From contig CM051517.1 of NCBI GenBank assembly GCA_028015205.1, positions 56,295,455 to 56,359,454 on the forward strand: a DNA stretch of 64,000 nucleotides, given 5' to 3'. Positions 1 through 10,959 of this stretch are shown here, piece after piece. Numbering within the stretch: position 1 is the first letter of the stretch; each line of letters begins with the position of its first letter. Position numbers and translations under genes: made by a program. The stretch comes from Mytilisepta virgata (Eukaryota; Mollusca; Bivalvia; Mytilida; Mytilidae). The notes under the pieces are model-generated. The model did not search any database, was not told the origin of the DNA, and was given only the letters and a program-made list of their open reading frames with translations.

Positions 1-136
1 ACTCTTACCTCCGAAAATCTGTTTGTATTTTTCGAGCAAGTTTTCACATTGCTTAACAATTTTCTTCAGTGTGTCCTCCTGTTCTAACAAAGAAGCAAGC
101 ATTTTTGAATTAAAAAGGTGTTGAATCTTGAAATGT

Positions 137-186
137 TCTTTCTTTAATGCAGGCGTCACTCTGTCCCGAAATTGACACCAGATGAC
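137..186 (+). repeat. Left inverted repeat flanking the Penelope-like remnant
   Basis: About 49 bases that match, in reverse complement and at about 41 positions, the block at 2109-2157. The shared core includes TGGTGTCAATTTC and GTGACGCC. Confidence 0.7.
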
Positions 187-844
187 CATACGAATATGGA
201 ATTTTGAATTTCACGCGAAAATGGCCCCGAACTTGGTCAACAGCCAATCAACAGCCGAAACAAGTACGATGTCTACAGGAGGTCACACGATGGCACCCGA
301 ACCATACACGAAGGCAACAAAAAGATGTGAATTTTTATTAAGTAGTTTACCCGCAGTACACACGAAGGCAAGACGATGGCTATGCTTTTCTATTAGTTTT
401 TTCCTCTTTGTGCTCAAAAATTGCTTTCAATTGAGAATTTGTGTTATAATTTACGTACTGGATACTTTTTTATTTTGTTTTAGCCGAGGTGAGTTATTTT
501 CAAGGCTTTTATCTTTTTTTTGTACGCAATCGGCGTTGGGCGTTTGAATATTTAATTTGTTTCATCATTCCTTTCAATAATATTCCAGTGTTTTCTAATA
601 ATTTTTTATAACTGTGTGAAACAGGGGTTTAATTTTGTAGCAAATACTAGCGGCGGCGCTTTGTTTTTATTTTATTTAAGAGTTTTTTTCTATATTAGTT
701 AAAATAGTTTAGCTTTTGAAACTGCACGCATTTTTTTTATTTCAGTGTGTTTGTAGCCTCGTTTCATTAGATTAGATTTACAGAATTCAATTTCTGATTT
801 AGTTTCATTTTCATCACTAGTTATTCTAGTTACGTCCCCAGTTA

Positions 845-1643
845 TTAAACCTTTAAATACTGAGGAAGGGTGTGCCGATGTTTTATGGAGATATTGGTAA
901 TTTTCAGTTGAATTTCTATATATTTTAAATCAAGTATGCTTTCTCTGTGGAATCTATTTCCTCTGAATATGGTAGTGTCCAAAAATTGCAATTCACTACT
1001 AAAGATTTCGTGAGTAAATTTCAGAAATGGGTGAATGTTATTTGCTTTATTGAAGTATAGTTTCAAATGTTCTCCATCATCTCTGTATATGGACAGGTGT
1101 TGAATTTTGTGTTTGCGTGGAAATAATTCAATTATTTCTGAAATAATTTCAAACATTCCAATGTCCGTACGTAAGAGGGACTACTAGGAGAATCCATGGG
1201 AACTCCTGTGCACTAGAGATAGAGAGTGCTACAGCATTCGAATTCATTATTTTTTAGAATAATCTCAAGTAATTCTAAAAATATCTCTTTTTGACAGGCT
1301 TCAATTTTAGGCCATGCTCTGTTTATTGCTTCATAAATCTCAATATATTCCACATTTTCATACACAGAGCTAGCATCAAAACTAACCATTACAAAACTCG
1401 GAGGAAGGATCAGTCCTCTATCTTATTAATAAATGATGTCGTGTTCTGAGTGTATGTCCATTGTTTAGTAACCACTGGACTCAAGAAGTAGTGAATGTAT
1501 TGGCTAATTCTTTCTGTGGGACTTCCATTTAATGTTATGATATGCCTGGCAGGTATATTTGTATCTTTTAAATATTCATCGTCAGTCTCCAATAATTTTA
1601 TTTTGCCCTCATTAAATTTATGTACATGTTTTTTGGGAAGCAT
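845..1643 (-). mobile_element. Decayed Penelope-like reverse transcriptase
   Basis: Three minus-strand pieces line up in order with a reverse transcriptase of Penelope type. 1643-1410: fingers region with LPKKHVHK and GSPTERIS. About 1408-1190, after a frameshift: motif A as VSFDASSVYENV, then, past a stop codon, motif B as GVPMDSPSSP. 1156-845: motif C region as IYRDDG, followed by NNIHPFLKFTHE and LQFLDTT, both characteristic of this family. Stops and shifts show it is dead. No GIY-YIG endonuclease domain was seen. Confidence 0.72.
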
Positions 1644-2108
1644 TTAACATTCGTCCTTATCTAGTTGATCTTTTCTCTGAAGCTGGTCCTTTACCATGAC
1701 AAATGTGAAAAACTTGAGCTACTCAAATTCGGTTGTCTTCGCCGACAGCGTGGTCCCATCTCGATGTCGTCGTACTATAATTGTATGGCTACACGACGCA
1801 TTGCGAGGGCTGCCCGTAGTCGTGCTGCCTTCATAAGACAATCGGATAGATTCTTGTTTCCGTCGTATTGTCTTCGTGAGGCAAAAAATGCCCAATGGCA
1901 TCGATGATCACACGAACTAAAGACGAAGATGATACGATTTGACAAGATGCCTTCTCGATGGCCATACGAAGGGCAATGGACACATGAATTCAACACGAAA
2001 ATGAACCTTCGCAAGGTCTTTCAGCAATTTGTGGCATGCCAAAGATTTTGCCACCGCGCTCACCCGATGTTTTTACGATCAGATCCGAATTTGAACATTT
2101 CCTTTATC

Positions 2109-2157
2109 TTGTGTCCGTCTGGTGTCAATTTCTGGACAGTGTGACGCCAGCATTAGA
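2109..2157 (-). repeat. Right inverted repeat flanking the Penelope-like remnant
   Basis: Partner of the block at 137-186. The pair encloses about 2 kb with the reverse transcriptase remnant. Penelope elements are known to carry terminal repeats in direct or inverted arrangement, so these may be element ends. Confidence 0.65.
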
Positions 2158-2164
2158 GCACGTC

Positions 2165-2345
2165 CTGCGAAGTCATGTAGTCAAACATGCCTTAAAGGGC
2201 ATATCTACATATCAAATCACTGTCTATAAAGGGCACAGTGAAAAAGTCCCATTCATGAACAAAGCATGTAAAATTAACCTCTGTATTAAGGGCACCAGCT
2301 CGTAAAGGGCACTTTGTCCCGGTCCCTTGTGCGCCCTTTATAGAC
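2165..2345 (+). repeat. Short repeated AAAGGGCA-type motifs
   Basis: The octamer-like motif TAAAGGGCA (and its complement TGCCCTTTA) recurs about five times in 180 bases. No coding sense found. Confidence 0.4.
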
Positions 2346-2349
2346 CGGT

Positions 2350-4060
2350 TTGACTGTATATTGCTTTCAACTTCAAACAATTACTTTAAACCAAAAAGGT
2401 GCTACTGAAAATTGTCTGTAGTAAATAAATCTGAATTAAATCTGGGGATTTTCAAATTCCCCCGGTTCGTCTTCAAAATGTTTTGACCTCCCTCCCCCGT
2501 TTAAGTGTCAAAATAATTTAAACCATCTAAAATTCCCCAACTCCCAAAGCTGGTAAATAATGAACGTTCCATTTATTAAAATCAACATTTGGACTCTCTT
2601 ACATGTCTAAAATAGCACATGTACAGTAGCATTTAAGAATAATTAACCGAAAACGCACTACCTTTGTCGGATGTTTTATGTATCCGTTCTCTTAAAATTT
2701 TGTACAGGAGACTTTTTTTAATTGCTTAAATCATTTTAATTTTAACAACTTAATTTTGTGTTTTATTCAATACTATTGGGTTATCTCGCTTTCGTCTAAA
2801 ATGTAAAACTTTAAGCAGATAATCCAAATGCTTGTGTTAAGCTTGAGTTTGATAACTAGTCGTGTCTCCAGATAAGTTTTAGATGCCTTGTGAACTTAAG
2901 CTATGGTCTACAAATACCCTGTATTTTAGTGGTTATTTATACAACTAAGTTACTAGAACTTTTGTTTTAGATTAATAAAACTATAAGACTTAAACAATTC
3001 AGGCAAGAAATGGCATGATTTTGGCTTTGATCGGTGGTTAAACATCTTGAGAACTAATTAGTTCTCACGTTTATGTCTTATATTCGGGTGTAAATTGCGT
3101 GTGTTATATTGTACGAATACGAATATATGTAGTTTATTAACGTCTCACCATCAATATAACAATGACAAGCATTCATAAAATATAAAATATTGACGCCATT
3201 CAAAACGAAATATAAGAGACTATTTACAATATAGCAGCCTTGCTATATGCACGAGTAAAACAAAGTCAAAAATAAATTTAAAACTTAAACGTGTTAAAAA
3301 AAATTATCGTTTTTCTCCTACAATGTATCTTAAATAGGTTTTCAAATGTTGGCACTAGATAGAATGATATTTGAATTATTGCAGCATAAAATGATGGACA
3401 ATTTCTCAACATTGACAAAGTTCTATAATTATCCTGTACATTCTACACTAACCTGAAACAAATCAATTCTCAAATTCACTTATAATTGACAATGGACAAG
3501 GAGTAGGACCAGCCCCCCTGTTTTTGTTTCACTCATAACAGTTGGGTTTTCAATCTGAAATATTTACATACTTTTTATTATAACCGATTGTATGAAATGC
3601 ATTTTCATGTTATAGTAAACAAAAAATTAATAAGTTCAGGTTTTTTACCAGCAAAGGTCGTACTTATAGCCTATTTATGTCAATTTGTATCACTTTGTGG
3701 AATATTGACAAGTAGGACAATCAGATCCAAAACCATTCTACTGTCATATGAAGGGAGATTCATAAACTCACACAGCAAAAAAAAAAATCTTTTTGTTTCT
3801 GAGTGCACGGGTTGAAAACTATCGTAAAGACGTCGATTTGGTAAATCTGTGTTAAATTGTCTCATAAAGCGATATTCAGGTATAAAGAAAGTTTTTGGGA
3901 AGCTTTGCCATTGAACAATTTGCAATTTTAGGCATGTATATAGACGAATCATCAATATATTTTTGTCGTTGGGGTTGTCAACTTCTGTTGGATATATTAA
4001 TAAGATTCGTAGATTATTTTAATGCTCGTTTGTCGTTAACTTTCATAACGAAACTTCTGT
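2350..4060. other. AT-rich intergenic stretch
   Basis: No gene, RNA or clear repeat array seen. Short open frames here are low-complexity and lack family resemblance. Confidence 0.5.
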
Positions 4061-4064
4061 TTCT

Positions 4065-5480
4065 ACCTTTAATTATCCCCGCACTTTCAAAGAAAGTTCG
4101 GGAATATGTAACCGCTCACGTTTGTTCGTCTGTCCGTCCGTCACACTGTCTTGTTCATTTTCAACTTCATGCATTTTATTTCTATACATTATTGTCATAT
4201 AATGTATGTACATGAGCAATATTTTTTTTTAATTTTGATTTTAAAAACTTGCAGACCACAGGGGTCATATTTCGAAAATTGTGAATTTAAGCTTGTGATT
4301 TAAACTTCTATTTCATTTTTCATTTTAAGCATTTTATTTCTATCCAGTATACTCACACATTAATTTGTATGTAGATGCTTAATTAGGTTTTAGAACTTTT
4401 ATTTTCAAAAATTTGTTCAAACAGGAGTGAAATTTCGAAAATTGTGAATTTAAACTTAAGACCTAAACTCCCCTGATGCATTTTATATGTACACAATGTT
4501 GTCATAAAAGTTCCATGTGAGCTTTTATCATCACTTTGCGTCCGTCATCCGTCGTCCGTCCACATTTCACATTTTCATCTTCTTCTCTGAAACCACTAGT
4601 CCAAATTGAGCCAAACTTGGCAGGAATGTTATTTGGGTGGTTCTGTACAAAAAAGTGTTTTTTGTGCCGATTGGATATTCAGCATGGTACCAGGGGCAGA
4701 TAATTCATTCTGATTGGAGTTATCTTCAAAGCTCTTCTTGTCAGAAACTACTGAGCCAATTGAATTGATTTGTTGCATGAATGATCCTTGAGTGAACCTC
4801 TACAAAACTGTTTTTCATGCCGATTTTAAATTCAATATGGCGGCCACAGCCGGACAAAGTTTAAAAGTGGACTCTATTGGGAAATTTGTATAAAACGTCT
4901 ACTTGTCAGAAACTACCAATCCAATTGAAATGTTTTTATGTATGAACAAGCATTGGATGAACCTCTACAAAATTATGTTTTTTGTGCCGATAGGAAATTC
5001 AAGATGGCCGCCACAGCCAGACTTGGTTTAACATTGAACCCTATGCGAAATTGGTACGAAGATCTTCTTGTCAGAAACTACCAAGCCAACTGAAATATTT
5101 TTATGTATGAACAAGCATTGGATGAACCTCTACAATAGTTATGTTTTTTTATGCCGATCTGAAATTCAAGATGGTCGTCACAGCCAGATTAGTTTTACAT
5201 CGGACTCTAATGGGAAATTAGTGCAAAGGTCAGAAAATACTAAGCCAATTGAAATGTTTTTGTTGCATGATGTTCCTTGGATAAATGTCTGCTACAAACG
5301 TTATGTTTTCGTGCCGATCTGAATCCAAGCTAGCTGCTACAGCTGGACTTAGTTTAACATTTTTAACACTAGACCCTGGAAGAATTCTTTACATATCTTA
5401 TATAGAAGCGCTTTGTCAGTTGTTGTGACCTAAAATCCAGGTGGGCGATTCAGGCTCCATGGAGCCTCTGGTTTTCATAA
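4065..5480 (+). mobile_element. Bivalve-type repeat with ~160-bp internal tandem units
   Basis: Begins with a TCTGTCCGTCCGTC-type segment, then about five degenerate units anchored on GTCAGAAACTAC near 4588, 4741, 4907, 5071 and 5230 (spacing 153-166). Each unit also has CCGAT..AAATTCAAGATGG and a CCACAGCCAGAC-like block. Ends near GGCTCCATGGAGCC. Non-autonomous bivalve elements of pearl/Helitron type carry ~160-bp internal repeats; family membership is inferred. Confidence 0.65.
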
Positions 5481-5499
5481 CGTGTGATCCACATTTTTT

Positions 5500-6940
5500 A
5501 TTTTATGGATTATTTCTATACAGTATTGTCACACACCAAATGTAGATGCGCAATAAGTTTTAGAATTATGATTTTAAAAAATTGGGGCCCTGGTATTGAT
5601 CTAAAATTATGAATTTAAGCTTGTAACCTAAATTTCTACTTCATTTTCCGTTTTAGGTATTTTATTTTTATACAGCAGTAAAATTTCAGAATATTGATTT
5701 CAAAATTTTTGGCCGACAAGGTATCGAATTTTGAGGATGTGAATTTAAGCTTGTGACCCAAACTTCTCTTTCATTTTTCACCTTATGCATATCATATCTA
5801 CACATTTTTGTCATGCACATACTGTGTGCAGATGCGTTTTAAGAATTTTTATTTTCAAAAGTTAGGACCAACAGGGGTCGATTTTCGAAAATTGCGAATT
5901 TAAGATCGTTGCCTAAACTTCTGTTTCATTTTTCTTTTAATGCATTTTATTTCTATATAGTACTGTCATACACTGCATGGAGATGCGCAATAAGGTTTTA
6001 GAATATTGATTTAAAAAACAACTTGGGCCCATATTCAATCATAAATGATTGTGAAAGTGGTGCAAAGGGATAGAACGTTTGGGGAATGCGAGGATACATG
6101 TAGCTATCGTTTTCGACTGCCTCCATCTAGTTTCGTAATGGCAAATACACTCGCCTGGCTTCTTAGTATTCGGGTTTCAAGAAGTCGTAATTTTTAAATT
6201 TGCCAATATTTTAAGTGGAAAACCGCAATGCTTCAGTCTATAATGTGCATATTAAAATCTGAACCACAAGACCTGAAATTAACAAAAGAAAATCATAGAA
6301 TCATTTAACTTTGATGAGGTCTGTCGTGGGAATTCATTTTTACCTTTACAATGACACAACAAAATATTAAAGTTAAGGAAATAACTTGGTATTTAACATT
6401 AAAGGTTGATGGGTCAAAATTTTGATGTCAGGGATATGGAATAATCCCGTACTATCATCTCAAAGCACACAGAAACTCAATTTGTCAAAAATCTAACTAA
6501 GATTTTGATCCCCAAAGAGATATTTAAAGGATAACGATACTTTAATTAATGTTATTGGAACAGTTTAAAATAATAGTGGGTTGGTGGGTGGTCAATAATT
6601 GGTTAATTCACTTTATCAAAATACTTAAAGCGGTGAAGTTGCGTTAAATTGCAAGAACAAGTTTTAAATTGGATAAACGGCGTATACAATAAAACAAAGC
6701 ATTTCTATTGAGAAATTAACGCTTAAAACATGCACGTACGTGTTTTCTTACTAAAGACAAACTTTTCCATTTTTTAATAGATATGTTGTTTTTGTTAAAT
6801 GAGCCTTTAAAATAATATTTTTTAACCAAATACTGGAAATATTTTTATTTTCCAAATTATTCATGGAAATAATTAAATATGCTTCCAAATATATTCTAAT
6901 ACAACCTTTATGATCGGCTATATCTACATGTAGGTCATTT
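5500..6940. other. Degenerate AT-rich repeats, no gene
   Basis: Between 4200 and 6030 a phrase resembling 'CTTCATTTTTCATTTTA..CATTTTATTTCTATACA' recurs several times, about 200-300 bases apart, suggesting old tandem copies. The rest shows nothing I can name. Confidence 0.4.
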
Positions 6941-6944
6941 TTAT

Positions 6945-7634
6945 GGCAAGCCGTTTTACTATTTATTCTAACTTCAAGATATCTCATATAATATATAAGA
7001 TATCTCATATAATTTTCTTTATAAGATATCTCATATAATTTTCTTTATAAGATATCTCATATAATTTTATTTATAAGATATCTCATATAATTTTCTTTAT
7101 AAGATATCTTATAAACTTTATAAGATTTATAAGATATCTCATATAATATTCTTTATAAGATATCTTATAAACTTTATAAGATATCTTATATACTTAATAA
7201 GATATCTTATATACTTTATAAGATATCTTATAAACTTTACAAGATATCTTATAAACTATATAAGATATCTTATAAACTTTAGAAGATATCTTATAAACTT
7301 TAGAATATATCTTATAAACTATATAAGATATCTTATAAACTATATAATATATCTTATAAACTATATAAGATATCTTATAAACTATATAAGATATCTTATA
7401 AACTATATAAGATATCTTATAAAAAATAGATTATATGAGATATCTTATAAACTATATCAGATATCTTATAAATATTTTTATATAAGATATCTTATATAGT
7501 TTATAAGATATCTCATATAATTTATAAGATATCTTATAAAGAAAATTATATGAGATATCTTAAAAATTATATGAGATATCTTATAAAGTTTATTAGACAT
7601 CTTGAAGTTAGAATGAATAGTAAAACGGCTTGCC
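6945..7634. mobile_element. Giant foldback element built of palindromic ATAAGATATCTTAT units
   Basis: Terminal inverted repeats of 34 bp (33 identical): GGCAAGCCGTTTTACTAT at the left, and its complement ending at 7634. The interior, about 620 bp, is almost wholly tandem ~20-21-bp units around the self-complementary core AAGATATCTT. The left half has the orientation ATCTCATATAATTTTC and the right half its complement, so the whole could fold into one long hairpin. No protein is encoded; no certain target duplication seen. Confidence 0.85.
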
Positions 7635-7639
7635 CTATG

Positions 7640-8980
7640 CATTTTACCTTCCTCCTGTCATTCTCTTTTAACCAAGATTCCAGTCAGTTTCACATTGTCG
7701 TCTGGAGAAAAAATATATTCATGTAGTTGATTATTCCCAATGACCAAGTTCCATAGATACATAATTATTATTTTATTATAGCACTTGAAAGGAACACTTG
7801 AAAGAAAGGTATAGTCTTTTTATCTCCCCTTGGTAATTTGTTTAAAGGGAGATTATTGGCAAAGAATGTATTTTTCATTATCTAGTTCCCTCCCCCTTTT
7901 CTTCTGTACCCTATGATTGCCATATTGAAAATTATTTGAATTCTTTTGTTTTTTGGTATGTCTTCTTTCAAGTCTTACGATTTTTAAATCGAAAACAGTT
8001 GTATATGTCTTCGACCACTGCGATTATAAAATATTATCTACATTCTGAATAATTGAAGAAAAAAAATAATAAGATCTGTATTCCTTAAAAAAAGAATGCT
8101 ATCAAAATTCTTTTATTCTTACTTCAAAAACTTGAGTTCCCGAAAACAATATACAAATATAAGGAAGAAAATATGCCATCCCTATACGACTTAACTTAGA
8201 CCAGGAATCTAGTATCTGACAGTAAGTTTCCCATACATTAAGTGATTTAAGCTGATACTATGACACATAGAGGTTTTATCGAAGCGGATTAAGTTGTATC
8301 AATAATATTATAATTTAGAAGATAAGTGTCGACGTTCAGAGGTATTTCAGATGTCGCTAACCAAACGATTTCAAATCAGTTTGATTGTCGTAAATTGTGT
8401 TTAGATTTGGAATTTCCTTCGAATTAAGTGGCGATAGACCCGCTATTAAATGACATGATATCGATTATAGTCTCGGTATAACGTCTTAATCGATTAAATA
8501 CGGGAGACAAATGGTTTGATCACTATAATTTGTCGTGGAAATTAAAAGTCGTTTGCTAATCCTAAACTGGTATTTAACTCTGGCAGAATAAATCTTTTTG
8601 CCACCTCCTGCATTGTTAAATCAAAGCACACTGGATTCCTGAAGACTGTCCTCGGATTAGTACGGGTTCAAACTACATTAATTGGAAATTTTGGTCTAGA
8701 AAGGTTACAGACTAAAATTGATTTTGAAACCTTTAAAGTTGTAAAAGGAAACAAAGTTTTGAAAATTTGTTATTAAAGTATAATTCCTCATTTTTGTGAT
8801 TTTTACAATGTACACAGTTTGTTTCCTTATGGTAAGTTTCCGCCTACGAAAAAACCGCGAAAAGTACCATCTTCAAAAGTATCTTTCTTGGCATAATTTT
8901 CATACTTAGTTTGTATATAAAATCAGAGAAATTTTTCACAAATTTACAACGTCACAATACTTAAATAAATTAATTGATAC
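7640..8980. other. Intergenic DNA with a conserved-looking core
   Basis: No gene. The block 8320-8570 has balanced composition and homeodomain-type ATTA and ATCGAT motifs unlike the flanking AT-rich filler; it may be regulatory. Confidence 0.3.
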
Positions 8981-8984
8981 CAAT

Positions 8985-9240
8985 TTTGCTGCGCAAGATG
9001 TGCATATTTCATCGAGTTACGACGCATCAGTTGTTTGAAAATCAAAAGAACAATCCAAAAGGTTGAAGAGCAAATTCAAAATACAAAAATGACCAAAAGG
9101 GGTAAAGCCAAAACCATCTATGCACGAGAGAGATAGTTCTTAGTTTTCACAAATTTTACAATTTTGTAACAGTAACATTTAAGTATCAATTTCGGGCTAG
9201 TATCGAAATACTAGCAACTGGGCAGGGGATTAAATTGCTG
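8985..9240 (+). repeat. Dispersed repeat family A (GATGTGCA...CATCAGTTG)
   Basis: Shares with 21350-21440, 34395-34655 and 60970-61105 a head of the form TTTGATGCAC..ACTCATCAG. The stretch GGTTGAAGAGCAAATTCAA recurs at 61061, and the tail CGAAATACTAGCAACT recurs at 34639 and (reversed) at 56700. A dispersed non-coding repeat; class uncertain. Confidence 0.6.
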
Positions 9241-9244
9241 GATT

Positions 9245-10375
9245 TTCATGACACCCTTTACGACAAGTGTAAAAATATTTTTGAGACAATTGAAAAGGGA
9301 CCCGAATTTTCCGTATTTACAATAAATAAAACCACCGAAAATTTATTTCTGTGCTGTTAGAAATATCATGGAAATTCATTGATGTCAGATGGCGGCATCA
9401 TTACAATGGGACCCACGAATTGAAAAATTTTTGTTAGTTTTTGTCCGCAGTGCATTAAAATGAGCGACTGACATCTGTCATAATCTCTACGTGTTAAATT
9501 GCTTGTACACGAAGAAGCAAATGGCAATTTTTAGCTGGATTGCCATTCGGGCTTTTTGTGTGGCGAATGTTGGGAGGGCAGGCGAGTGGGTGTACATGTA
9601 TTGTGAAAATAAGGTACCAACTTTTTGTAATCAACTCCTCCTACAGCTTTCAATGCAGATCTTTCAAACCTTGCAAAATGTCTATGGATATAATTATTGA
9701 AGATAAAGTATGTTTTACAGATTAAACAAGTTGCTTTCTTTAAAAAAAAAGAAAAGCAATACGTGAACCCACGACTGCTGACTGGTCACCAACATTTGTT
9801 GATTTTATTTGCTTTTGATTTGAAATAATTAGCTGTGAATTAGATATTGATAAATATTGATGAGTTTTGTTGTCACATCATCATTGAAAATGTGTAATAG
9901 TGTGTAGATTATTGCACAAGTGAATAGGAATGTAGATAATTTTTACTTTGTGTTTAATGTAAAAATTCCTGATCCTATTGCAATTCCCAATTTCTGCAAA
10001 CTCTAAAGTGACTAAGGCAAATTGCATTGACTTTGCCTCAGGTTGCTATATTTTCCGGCTCAATTCATTTTAACTTTCAAAATTCATATCGACTTAATTT
10101 GTTTCCTGGATGTTTTTTATTATCCTGCATAATTATTTGAGACTGTCTGTGACAATCATACATACTTTATTTATAATGTAAGCAATGAGGACATATACTT
10201 AAGTGTAAATGATAAAGTTTTTGACCTCACATTTGAATATGGTTTTGGCTTTACCTATCAAAATACCTTTATATATGACTAATAATTGCTCTTATATAAG
10301 AGGTGTGCTGTGATATACCTTCAAGACTAAAGGAAACCAAATAAATATAAAAAAGAAGTTTGGTATGAATTTCGA
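9245..10375. other. AT-rich intergenic stretch
   Basis: No gene or named repeat seen; open frames near 9500-9720 lack coding character. Confidence 0.4.
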
Positions 10376-10379
10376 TGAG

Positions 10380-10690
10380 ATTGTTTTACAAGAGACCTTA
10401 TAACACCGAAATTAACAGCTAGAGGTCACCAAACAGCCTTCAACAAATAACGCAAAGCCCATACCACATAGTCAGCTATAAAAGGCCTTGAAATCACAAA
10501 TATAAACAATTCAAGGGAGAACGACCTGATTAATGTACCCAAAAAGGAACGAAAAATCAAACATGCAACACAGCAACAAACAACAACCATTGAATTACAG
10601 GCAGATGCATACAGAATGTGGCAGGGATATGTTTGATAAATATTGGTAACTCTATACAATTTAACAATGAAACAACTATCCACCAAACCA
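10380..10690 (+). repeat. Mytilid-type dispersed repeat
   Basis: Contains AGAGGTCACCAAACAGCC, CATAGTCAGCTATAAAAG and CCATTGAATTACAGGC in that order, an arrangement I recall as a very common repeat in mussel genomic and transcript sequence. Related pieces lie at 24830-25030 and 36720-36925. Confidence 0.6.
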
Positions 10691-10747
10691 AATGAATAAC
10701 CTCATGCAAAAAATAAAGACCACTTTTTTCAAAAAAGATTTATAATA

Positions 10748-10950
10748 CTGTAAATTCAGAAATTATTGCGATGCTTTTATTATTGCAAAAATGCGATAGG
10801 CTTATAATCGCAATTATTTATACTCACATTTTGAATTTTTTTTATAAGAATTAAACAGGCTTTTTTACAATATCGCAAAAATAATATTGCATTTTATTCT
10901 AAAATGATAAAATCGCAATAATAAATGCAGGCAATAATTTCTGAAATAAC
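10748..10950. mobile_element. MITE with TTCAGAAATTATTGC termini
   Basis: TTCAGAAATTATTGC at 10755 is repeated in inverse orientation at 10931-10944, and inner segments (TTTTATTATTGC / GCAATAATAAA) also pair. About 200 bp, non-coding. Confidence 0.65.
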
Positions 10951-10959
10951 ATCTTATGT

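Noticed and set aside
182..547. 121-codon plus-strand frame
   Set aside because: The first half overlaps the inverted repeat and has no recognisable family; the second half is Phe/Leu-rich translation of AT-rich DNA.
137..2345. Hammerhead ribozyme in the Penelope-like terminal repeats
   Set aside because: I looked for the CTGATGA..GAAAC core on both strands and found no convincing arrangement.
8640..8700. Possible tRNA or tRNA-derived SINE (GGGTTCAAACTA)
   Set aside because: The B-box-like phrase lacks a matching A box, and no cloverleaf can be drawn.
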